Assembly (NCBI GenBank): GCA_016282135.1
Contig: JAEEKA010000102.1
Coordinates: 1-40,025, forward strand
Direction: 5' to 3'
DNA length: 40,025 bases
Source: Oscillospiraceae bacterium
GTDB lineage: Bacteria; Bacillota; Clostridia; Oscillospirales; Oscillospiraceae
The translations under genes were made by a program, and so were the position numbers. The first letter of the stretch is position 1. Each line of letters opens with the position of its first letter. The notes under the pieces were generated by a model. It was given only the letters and a program-made list of their open reading frames with translations, was not told where the DNA came from and searched no databases. Below are positions 33,774-39,709 of the stretch, in pieces.

Positions 33774-34943
33774 ATGATAAATCAGATCAAAGGCGCTGAT
33801 ATCTCTTCATTATTGGATGTGGAGGAGCACGGGGGAAAGTTCTGTGACCGGTCACCGGTCACCAGGCAACACGCACCGGTCTGTCATTCTGAGCGAAGCG
33901 AAGAATCCGTTTCCTCTGCTGCCGAAGACGCTCTCGTAATCCTGCAGCGCCACGGCGTCAACCTCATTCGTCTCCGGCTCTGGAACGACCCCTACGACGA
34001 AAACGGCTGCCCCTACGGCGCGGGAACCAACGATCTGCCCCGGACCATGGAGTTGGCCCGCCGGTGCAAGGCCCTGGGCTTGCCCTGGCTGCTGGACTTC
34101 CACTATTCCGACTTCTGGGCGGACCCCGGCAAGCAGTATCCCCCAAAGGCCTGGGCGTCTCTGGACGCGGACGGCCTGGAGCGGGCGGTCTATGAATTCA
34201 CAAAGCAGACGATGGAGACGCTGCGGGACGCGGAGCTGCTGCCTGCCATGGCCGCCCCGGGGAATGAGCTCTCCAACGGCCTGCTCTGGCCCCTGGGTCA
34301 GGTCCCCAACTGGGGAAATATCGCCCGCTTTGTCTCTGCAGGCATTCGGGCCATCCGGGAGATTGCCCCGGAAACCAAGGTGATGATCCACCTGGACAAC
34401 GGCGGCAACAACGACCTGTATCGAAGCTGGTTTGACCACTGGATAGAACACGGCGGCGCGGACTTTGACTGCATCGGCCTGAGCTATTATCCCTTCTGGC
34501 ACGGCTCTCTGGACGCCCTGCAGCGAAATCTTCACGACCTGGCCGCACGTTACGGGAAACCAATGATCGTGGCGGAGACCTCCATGGCCTTCACCCTGGA
34601 GGAGTGCCGGGATCGGGAGGGCCTGACTGCTGAGCAGAAGCGGGGCCTGGCCGCCAACGAAAAGACCGCCGCCGCGGTGCCCTACCCCCCCACGCCGAAG
34701 GGCCAGGCGGAGTTCCTGCGGGACCTCTGGGCGGTGATTCGTTCCGTCCCCGGCGGCCTTGGCCGGGGCCTCATCTGGTGGGAGCCTGGCTGGCTGCCGG
34801 TTCCCGGGGCGGAGTGGACCAAGCCGGCGGGACTGGCCTATATCCACGAAAAAGGCCCCGGCGGCAACGAATGGGCCAACCAGGGCTTGTTTGACTATGA
34901 CGGAAACGCACTTCCGGCGCTGGAAGAGCTTCAGCGTCTGTAG
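33774..34943 (+). CDS. Cytosolic GH53 endo-beta-1,4-galactanase with in-frame repeat insertion
   Basis: A 389-residue GH53 enzyme with no signal peptide. The domain begins at once (KGADISSL). Acid/base E165 is in PGNELSNG and nucleophile E268 in VAETSMAFT; HYSDFWADPGKQ is conserved. After GGKF (residue 23), normal GH53 proteins, including the paralogue at 23982, need about 8 residues before the helix (D)ALxIL; here there are about 28. The extra part is encoded by a period-7 array and a GTCATTCTGAGCG-type repeat, in frame. The last codons and the TAG stop lie in a GTAG hairpin repeat. The gene is thus invaded at both ends yet remains open. It probably degrades imported galacto-oligosaccharides if the insertion loop is tolerated. 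Confidence 0.88.
   Translation: MINQIKGADISSLLDVEEHGGKFCDRSPVTRQHAPVCHSERSEESVSSAAEDALVILQRHGVNLIRLRLWNDPYDENGCPYGAGTNDLPRTMELARRCKALGLPWLLDFHYSDFWADPGKQYPPKAWASLDADGLERAVYEFTKQTMETLRDAELLPAMAAPGNELSNGLLWPLGQVPNWGNIARFVSAGIRAIREIAPETKVMIHLDNGGNNDLYRSWFDHWIEHGGADFDCIGLSYYPFWHGSLDALQRNLHDLAARYGKPMIVAETSMAFTLEECRDREGLTAEQKRGLAANEKTAAAVPYPPTPKGQAEFLRDLWAVIRSVPGGLGRGLIWWEPGWLPVPGAEWTKPAGLAYIHEKGPGGNEWANQGLFDYDGNALPALEELQRL
33843..33877. repeat. Period-7 array inside the GH53 coding region
   Basis: Five 7-bp steps: TGTGACC, GGTCACC, GGTCACC, AGGCAAC, ACGCACC, translated in frame as part of the insertion. Confidence 0.75.
33883..33908 (+). repeat. GTCATTCTGAGCG-type interspersed repeat inside GH53
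   Basis: Begins GTCATTCTGAGCG and ends GAAGAATCC. An inverted copy with one mismatch in 26 lies at 35028-35053. This sequence type is widespread in intergenic DNA of other bacteria; here it is read as HSERSEES within the GH53 protein. Confidence 0.88.
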
Positions 34944-34965
34944 GGACAAGTAGTGCTTGTCCGCC
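34940..34965. repeat. GTAG hairpin repeat supplying the GH53 stop codon
   Basis: GTAGGGACAAG, loop TAGTG, CTTGTCCGCC. The TAG at 34941-34943 is the GH53 stop. The preceding CAGCGTCTG is identical to the bases before the copy at 39646, so the last three sense codons may also be repeat-derived. Confidence 0.85.
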
Positions 34966-34979
34966 TTGCGCACATATTT

Positions 34980-35002
34980 GCAGCGCGGGTAATCTGCCCG
35001 CC
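34980..35002. repeat. GCAG/GTAG hairpin repeat, GCGGG stem type
   Basis: GCAGCGCGGGTA, loop ATC, TGCCCGCC. A close copy at 35722 begins GTAG, and a decayed one lies at 37905. Confidence 0.8.
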
Positions 35003-35027
35003 GGCAGGAATCAGGGACGGGGGATGC

Positions 35028-35053
35028 GGATTCTTCGCTCCGCTCAGAATGAC
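35028..35053 (-). repeat. GTCATTCTGAGCG-type repeat, inverted copy
   Basis: The reverse complement of the element at 33883, 25 of 26 bases identical (A to G inside the CGAAG/CGGAG part). It sits in a mosaic with hairpin repeats on both sides. Confidence 0.88.
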
Positions 35054-35072
35054 GCCTGTGACGCTTGTGCCT

Positions 35073-35097
35073 GTAGGGACGGCACTCTGCCGTCCGC
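35073..35097. repeat. GTAG hairpin repeat, CGGCA stem type
   Basis: GTAGGGACGGCA, loop CTC, TGCCGTCCGC; stem GGACGGCA with TGCCGTCC. Identical to 39646-39670. Confidence 0.9.
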
Positions 35098-35112
35098 ATG
35101 AGAGGATAAAAC

Positions 35113-35709
35113 ATGAAGGAAACGAAAACGGTATTATTTGTAAACGCCTGCGTTCGGCCAGATTCCCGCACGCTGAAGCTCGCGAAACGGGTGCTGTCCC
35201 ATTTGGACGGGCAGGTCACGGAATTCAATTTGGAACAGGCAGGACTTTTGCCCCTGACCCGGGAGACCCTGGCGAAACGGGACGCCCTGCTGGCCGCCGG
35301 AGACCGGACGGACCCCATGCTGGCCCCGGCCCTGGCATTCGCGGCGGCGGACGAGATCGTCCTGGCCGCCCCCTACTGGGATTTGAGCTTTCCCGCTTCG
35401 GTCAAGACCTGGATCGAGCATATCAACTGCGTGGGCCTGAGCTTCGCCTACGGGTCCGACGATATGCCCTACGGCCTCTGTAAGGCCAAACGCCTGTTCT
35501 ACGTGATGACCGCCGGAGGCCCCATCCTCCCGCCCAACGAGGGCTTTGCCTACCTGGAGACCCTCTGCAAGACCTTTTACGGCATTCCGGAGTGCAAGCT
35601 CTTTTCCGCGGAATGCCTGGACATCCGGGGCGCGGACGTGGAGGCGATTATGAAAACAGCCAACGCGGAGATCGACGGGTATTTTGCCGACGATGATCGG
35701 ATCAATTAA
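35113..35709 (+). CDS. Flavodoxin-fold NAD(P)H-dependent FMN oxidoreductase
   Basis: A 198-residue cytosolic flavoprotein of the azoreductase/NQO-like flavodoxin fold. VLFVNACVRPDSRTLKLA forms the FMN phosphate-binding loop, AAPYWDLSFPASVKTWIEH is the conserved APxxNxxxPxxLKxWID-like segment, and VMTAGGP binds FMN. The predicted activity is two-electron reduction of quinones or azo compounds with NAD(P)H. ATG follows AGAGGA, after a block of repeats, with no obvious promoter. It closes with a good terminator at 35783. Metabolic context is not informative. Confidence 0.85.
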   Translation: MKETKTVLFVNACVRPDSRTLKLAKRVLSHLDGQVTEFNLEQAGLLPLTRETLAKRDALLAAGDRTDPMLAPALAFAAADEIVLAAPYWDLSFPASVKTWIEHINCVGLSFAYGSDDMPYGLCKAKRLFYVMTAGGPILPPNEGFAYLETLCKTFYGIPECKLFSAECLDIRGADVEAIMKTANAEIDGYFADDDRIN

Positions 35710-35721
35710 GCTTCCGCGAAT

Positions 35722-35743
35722 GTAGCGCGGGCAATCTGCCCGC
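35722..35743. repeat. GTAG hairpin repeat, GCGGGCA stem type
   Basis: GTAGCGCGGGCA, loop ATC, TGCCCGC; a 7-bp stem. Confidence 0.85.
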
Positions 35744-35782
35744 AAAACCGGGATCGACTCTGAAATGAGTCAGGACAGAACG

Positions 35783-35826
35783 GGACGGTTTTTGCTCGGA
35801 AAGGCAAGAACCGTCCGATTATTTTT
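35783..35826 (+). terminator. Terminator of the flavodoxin-fold oxidoreductase gene
   Basis: A 13-bp stem with one T-G pair (35783-35795 with 35804-35816, loop of 8) is followed by GATTATTTTT. Confidence 0.85.
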
Positions 35827-35872
35827 CCTGTTTTTTGCCATGTGTTTCGATAGAAAGATAGAAATTTTGAGC

Positions 35873-36016
35873 TATCTGTTCAGTAGCATTGTAGGGGGCG
35901 GCGCCTACGACGCCCCGCGCCAGCCATCCGACCCCGGAAGCGGGCCGTCCCCTAAAGGACTCGCTTTGCTTCGGAAGGCGCCGGCCCCTACAAGATTTAT
36001 CGTGACTGAACAGATA
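35873..36016. repeat. Composite 144-bp inverted-repeat element
   Basis: Outer 12-bp perfect inverted repeats TATCTGTTCAGT (35873-35884) and ACTGAACAGATA (36005-36016) enclose a 101-bp GTAG palindrome (35891-35991) that starts GTAGGGGGCGGCGCC and ends GGCGCCGGCCCCTAC. The nesting resembles a MITE-like element or a structured RNA. Confidence 0.8.
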
Positions 36017-36091
36017 CGTTTAGAGGAATACATTCCGGAAAGAGAGTATGTGTTCGATTAAGTAGACCGATTAACTACGATCAGAAGCAAG

Positions 36092-36126
36092 TTTGGCGAG
36101 GTTGACATAATTTCAACCTCGCCAAA
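36092..36126. terminator. 14-bp perfect hairpin downstream of prfC
   Basis: 36092-36105 pairs with 36113-36126 (loop CATAATT). It lies about 165 bp beyond the prfC stop, with no strong T-tract. It could be a bidirectional terminator or another repeat. Confidence 0.6.
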
Positions 36127-36253
36127 TCATTTTCAATCGAACTTGAATTTCAGACGCGCTGAATGACGGAGAACCGGAAATACGTTGCGCTTATGGTCGG
36201 CAGATTGCCGGCGCTGCAAATCAAGCGCTCAGAATAACAGGCGTGTTCGTTCT

Positions 36254-36288
36254 CCTATTGCCTGTTGCCTATTGCCTGTTGTCTGACA
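36254..36288. repeat. Period-7 tandem array (CCTATTG/CCTGTTG units)
   Basis: CCTATTG, CCTGTTG, CCTATTG, CCTGTTG, TCTGACA, ending 3 bp before the prfC stop codon. Same family as 15001-15049. Confidence 0.88.
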
Positions 36289-36291
36289 GGA

Positions 36292-37869
36292 TTATGACAT
36301 CTCCGCCAGCTCCAGGCCCGGGTTCTTCCGCTTGGTAAAGTCGATGGCCCAGAAGGAGGAGAAGACCAGCAGCTTCCGGCCCCGGTAGTCCTCCAGCAGC
36401 TCCACGTCGGAGGACAGGTTCAGGTCCTTTTCCGGCACGGGGCTGGCCGTGATGAAGCGCAGCTCCTCGTAGGGCAGACCCTCCATCCGCAGCTCCACGC
36501 CGTATTCGCTCCGCATCCGGTACTGGAACACGTCGAATTGCAGGGTGCCCACCACGCCCACGATGACCTCCTCCATGCCGGTGTCCGGCTTTTTGAAGAT
36601 CTGAATGGCGCCCTCCTGGGCGATCTGCTCCGTGCCCTTGATGAACTGCTTGCGCTTCATGGTGTCCTTGGGGCTGACCCGGCAGAAGTGCTCCGGGGCG
36701 AAGGTGGGGATGCCCGCAAAGCGGAACTTCTGGCCGGGGACGGTGATGGTGTCGCCGATGGCGAAGATGCCCGGGTCAAAGACGCCGATGATGTCGCCCG
36801 CGTAGGCCTCCTCCACGATCTCCCGCTCCGAGGCCATGAGCTGCTGGGGCTGGGAAAGGCGCATTTTCTTGCCCGCCTGAACGTGGTAGTATTCCGCGTC
36901 CCGCTGGAACTGGCCGGAGCAGATGCGCATAAAGGCCAGCCGGTCCCGGTGGGCCTTGTTCATGTTGGCCTGAATTTTGAAGACAAAGGCGGAGAAATCG
37001 GGGCTGAAAGCGTCGATCAGCCCGCAGTCCGCTGTCCGGGACAGGGGAGGAGGCGTCATGCGCAGAAATTCCTCCAGGAAGGGCTCAATGCCGAAGTTGT
37101 TCAGGGCGGAGCCGAAGAACACGGGGCTCAGCTCACCGGCCCGGACCTCTTCCATGTTGAACTCCCGGCCCGCGGAGAGCAGCTCCACGTCCTCAATCAG
37201 CTTGGCGTGCCGGGCCCCGCCCAGAATCTCGTCCAGGGCCGGGTCATAGAGCTCGATTTCCTGCTTCTCGGCCTTGTTCTTGCCGGAGATGCCGGAGAAC
37301 AGCAAAAGCTGACCGCCCTGCCGGTCATAGACCCCCCGAAATTCCTTGCCGGAGCCGATGGGCCAGTTCATGGCGCAGGTTTCGATGCCCAACTCCCGCT
37401 CCAGCTCATCCAGCAGGTCGAAGGGGTCCTTGGATTCCCGGTCCATCTTGTTGATGAAGGTGAAGATGGGAATGTGGCGCATGGCGCAGACCTTGAAGAG
37501 CTTCCGGGTCTGGGGCTCCACGCCCTTGGCTCCGTCGATGACCATGACGGCGGAGTCGGCGGCCATCAGGGTCCGGTAGGTGTCCTCGGAGAAGTCCTGG
37601 TGGCCCGGGGTGTCCAGAATGTTGATGCAGAATCCGTTGTACTGGAACTGCATGACGGAGGAGGTGACGGAGATGCCGCGCTGCTTTTCAATCTCCATCC
37701 AGTCGGAGACGGCGGCTCTGGCGTTCTTTTTGCCCTTGACGGCGCCGGCCTGGGCGATGGCGCCGCCGTAGAGCAGGAATTTTTCGGTCAACGTGGTTTT
37801 GCCGGCGTCGGGGTGGGAGATAATCGCAAAGGTCCGCCGTCGGGAGATTTCTTGCTGTAAAGTACCCAT
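36292..37869 (-). CDS. prfC: Peptide chain release factor 3 (RF3)
   Basis: A 525-residue translational GTPase that recycles RF1/RF2 from the ribosome. The G1 loop is HPDAGKTTLTEK (19-30), SDWMEIEKQRGISVTSS is the switch I region with G2 Thr, DTPGHQDFSEDTYRTL is G3, and NKMDRESKDP is G4. KGKKNARAAVSDWME distinguishes RF3 from EF-G. ATG at 37869 follows GAAAGGAT; a longer frame from 37917 is not conserved. The length matches RF3 (about 529). The stop is immediately next to a heptad array. It is divergent from murI. Confidence 0.96.
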   Translation of the reverse strand: MGTLQQEISRRRTFAIISHPDAGKTTLTEKFLLYGGAIAQAGAVKGKKNARAAVSDWMEIEKQRGISVTSSVMQFQYNGFCINILDTPGHQDFSEDTYRTLMAADSAVMVIDGAKGVEPQTRKLFKVCAMRHIPIFTFINKMDRESKDPFDLLDELERELGIETCAMNWPIGSGKEFRGVYDRQGGQLLLFSGISGKNKAEKQEIELYDPALDEILGGARHAKLIEDVELLSAGREFNMEEVRAGELSPVFFGSALNNFGIEPFLEEFLRMTPPPLSRTADCGLIDAFSPDFSAFVFKIQANMNKAHRDRLAFMRICSGQFQRDAEYYHVQAGKKMRLSQPQQLMASEREIVEEAYAGDIIGVFDPGIFAIGDTITVPGQKFRFAGIPTFAPEHFCRVSPKDTMKRKQFIKGTEQIAQEGAIQIFKKPDTGMEEVIVGVVGTLQFDVFQYRMRSEYGVELRMEGLPYEELRFITASPVPEKDLNLSSDVELLEDYRGRKLLVFSSFWAIDFTKRKNPGLELAEMS

Positions 37870-37904
37870 ATCGGTTAATCCTTTCAGTGGATAGTGGTTA
37901 TTGT

Positions 37905-37925
37905 GCAGCGCAGGCAATTTGCCGG
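37905..37925. repeat. Decayed GCAG hairpin repeat in the prfC leader
   Basis: GCAGCGCAGGCA then ATTTGCCGG, resembling the repeats at 34980 and 35722 but with a weakened stem. Confidence 0.5.
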
Positions 37926-38060
37926 TCGTGCTGCCCTCGGGGGAATACCGTTTCGTTTTTTTCTTACATTGGACGCTTCTCCATTCGCCGGCGGGTCTGG
38001 CACGAACCGTTTTCTCTTATCGCACGGTCAGCCTGCCGCCCATTCAAAACATTTCTCCCT

Positions 38061-38089
38061 ATTATATCCAATTAATCACAGGAAGTCAA
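38061..38089 (-). promoter_or_regulatory. Sigma-A promoter of prfC
   Basis: Minus strand TTGACT (38084-38089), spacer of 17, perfect TATAAT (38061-38066). Confidence 0.85.
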
Positions 38090-38100
38090 CGACCCAATTC

Positions 38101-38129
38101 TTGACTTATGGCGATTTTTGCGATAAAAT
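38101..38129 (+). promoter_or_regulatory. Sigma-A promoter of the murI-HD gene
   Basis: TTGACT (38101-38106), spacer of 17, TAAAAT (38124-38129). The -35 elements of the two divergent promoters are 11 bp apart. Confidence 0.82.
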
Positions 38130-38192
38130 ATCCGATAGTCAGTTTTCCGCGAGCCATTAGCCGTGAGTTGATTTGAAAGGGGGGCCTTATCC

Positions 38193-39590
38193 ATGGACCG
38201 CAATTCACCCATTGTCGTTTTTGATTCCGGCGTGGGCGGCGTCAGCGTGCTGCGGGCCCTGGTGCGGGAGCTTCCCGAGGAACATTTCATCTATTTCGGC
38301 GACTCAGCCAACGCCCCCTATGGGCCCCGGACCACGGAAGAGATTCGGGCCCTGACCCTGGAGAATCTGACTCGCCTCAAGGCCGAATACGATTTCAAGG
38401 CCGCGGTGATCGCCTGCAATACGGCCACCTCCGCCGCCATCGGGGCGCTGCGGGCCGCCTGGCCGGAGCTGCCTGTCATCGGCATTGAGCCCGCCTTGAA
38501 GCCCGCCGCGGACCGGCACCCGGGGGGGACCGTGGTGGTCATGGCCACCGAAACCACCCTGCGGGAGGAAAAGTTTGCCGCCCTGACCCGGCGAATGGAA
38601 AGCCGCTGCCGGATTGTCAGCCTGCCCTGCCCGGAGCTGGTGGAGTTCGTGGAGCGGGGTGAGACCGACAGTCCGGCCCTGGAGGAATATCTGCGGACCG
38701 TTCTGGAACCCTACCGGGAGAGCGCTGCGGCGGTGGTCCTGGGCTGCACCCACTATCCCTTTGCCGCGGCGGCCCTGCGGCGGGTCCTGGACCCCGCCAC
38801 GGAGCTGCTGGACGGGGCCGAGGGAACCGCCCGAAACACTCGCTCCCAGCTGGCGGAGCGCTCCCTGCTGGGGGAGACCGGACCCGGCAGCGTGACATTT
38901 TTGAATTCCAGCCCGGACCCCGCGGCCGCGGAGCTTTGCGAGCGTCTGCTGCAGACGCCGTCTCTGCCGCCGCTGCCGGAAAAAACCGGAAGGAGAACGC
39001 CTATGGACCCCAAGGAACGATTTGTTTCCGTCTATCGCCAATTTATTCGCCGGGAGGGGGCGGAGGAGCTGCTCCAATACCTGCTGGCCTCCGATTTCTT
39101 CGACGCTCCCGCCTCTGCCCGCTACCACTCCGCCGTGGCGGGGGGCCTGTGCCAGCACAGCCTGAACGTCTATGACTGCCTCCGGGCCTATCTGGCCCGG
39201 CCCCGGGTCCAGCAGGTCTACGGTCTCACCGGGGAGGACTACGGCGAGGAGAGCATTGCCATTGTGGCCCTGCTCCACGACCTGTGCAAGATCGGCTGCT
39301 ACAAGGCGGGCTTCCGCAACGTGAAGGACGAGCGGGGCGTCTGGCAGAAGGTCCCCACCTACAACTTTGAAGACGATTTCCCTTTCGGCCACGGGGAGAA
39401 ATCCGTCTGGATGGTGATGAAGTATATGAAGCTCACCGACCATGAGGCCTTTGCCATCCGTTATCACATGGGCTTCTCCGGGGAGGAGGACGCCCGCACT
39501 GTGGGCCAGGCTCTGGCTAAATTCCCCCTGGCCTTTGCCCTTAACGTGGCCGACTCCGAGGCAACGTACTTTTTGGAAGAAACACCGTAG
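38193..39590 (+). CDS. murI: Glutamate racemase fused in frame to an HD-domain phosphohydrolase-like protein
   Basis: A 465-residue open frame. Residues 1-255 are a full glutamate racemase supplying D-glutamate for peptidoglycan: D11 in VFDSGVGG, C75 in IACNTATSA and C185 in LGCTHYP are the catalytic set. After a Pro-rich linker (about 255-270), residues 271-465 form an HD-type domain with GGLCQHSLNV and LLHDLCKIG metal ligands. Directly before M271 (ATG at 39003) stands AAGGAG at 38990-38995, an ideal ribosome site with 7-bp spacing. The HD protein may therefore be made both as a fusion and alone. Racemases normally end near 265 residues, so this looks like two genes whose stop was lost, or an annotated-as-one overlap. 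The stop at 39588-39590 abuts a heptad array. Confidence 0.9.
   Translation: MDRNSPIVVFDSGVGGVSVLRALVRELPEEHFIYFGDSANAPYGPRTTEEIRALTLENLTRLKAEYDFKAAVIACNTATSAAIGALRAAWPELPVIGIEPALKPAADRHPGGTVVVMATETTLREEKFAALTRRMESRCRIVSLPCPELVEFVERGETDSPALEEYLRTVLEPYRESAAAVVLGCTHYPFAAAALRRVLDPATELLDGAEGTARNTRSQLAERSLLGETGPGSVTFLNSSPDPAAAELCERLLQTPSLPPLPEKTGRRTPMDPKERFVSVYRQFIRREGAEELLQYLLASDFFDAPASARYHSAVAGGLCQHSLNVYDCLRAYLARPRVQQVYGLTGEDYGEESIAIVALLHDLCKIGCYKAGFRNVKDERGVWQKVPTYNFEDDFPFGHGEKSVWMVMKYMKLTDHEAFAIRYHMGFSGEEDARTVGQALAKFPLAFALNVADSEATYFLEETP
38990..39005 (+). promoter_or_regulatory. Internal ribosome binding site and start inside the murI-HD frame
   Basis: AAGGAG (38990-38995), 7-bp spacer, ATG at 39003 in the same frame as murI. 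It would give a 195-residue stand-alone HD protein. Confidence 0.75.
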
Positions 39591-39637
39591 ACAGGTGAGA
39601 GTTGAGAATTGAGAAGTGACAAGTGACAGGTGACAAG
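39589..39637. repeat. Period-7 tandem array (TGAGAAK/TGACAAG units)
   Basis: Seven units: AGACAGG, TGAGAGT, TGAGAAT, TGAGAAG, TGACAAG, TGACAGG, TGACAAG. It begins inside the murI-HD stop codon. Confidence 0.9.
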
Positions 39638-39645
39638 CAGCGTCT

Positions 39646-39670
39646 GTAGGGACGGCACTCTGCCGTCCGC
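39646..39670. repeat. GTAG hairpin repeat, CGGCA stem type (intact)
   Basis: Identical over 25 bp to 35073-35097. Preceded by CAGCGTCTG as at 34932. Confidence 0.9.
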
Positions 39671-39693
39671 ATCCCCCGTCCCAAGTTGCGTCC

Positions 39694-39709
39694 GTAGGGA
39701 CGGCACTCT
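39694..39709. repeat. Truncated GTAG hairpin repeat
   Basis: Matches the first 16 bases of the 39646 copy, then diverges at 39710 where the transposable element appears to start. Confidence 0.75.

Larger units (their letters stand above)
35710..36291. other. 582-bp gene-free stretch filled with repeats and hairpins
   Basis: No gene is supported. It holds a GCGGG-stem hairpin repeat (35722-35743), the reductase terminator (35783-35816), a composite inverted-repeat element (35873-36016) enclosing a long GTAG palindrome, a 14-bp hairpin (36092-36126) and a heptad array (36254-36288). A 98-codon frame at 35765-36061 runs through the repeats and is judged spurious. Confidence 0.75.
37870..38192. 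promoter_or_regulatory. Divergent prfC/murI control region with long prfC leader
   Basis: This 323-bp stretch holds both promoters (38061-38089 minus and 38101-38129 plus). The prfC transcript would start near 38054, giving a leader of about 185 bases that includes a decayed hairpin repeat (37905-37925) and an A-rich stretch. No open frame or known riboswitch is visible in it. Confidence 0.6.

Noticed and set aside
35765-36061. A 98-codon plus-strand frame after the oxidoreductase gene
   Set aside because: It runs through a terminator hairpin and a repeat element, lacks a ribosome site and has no recognisable domain.
37867-37917. Longer prfC start at 37917
   Set aside because: The extra 16 residues are not RF3-like and include repeat-adjacent sequence. 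ATG 37869 begins at the conserved N-terminus.
37870-38192. tRNA or known riboswitch in the prfC/murI gap
   Set aside because: No cloverleaf or conserved riboswitch core could be traced; only weak hairpins and promoters.
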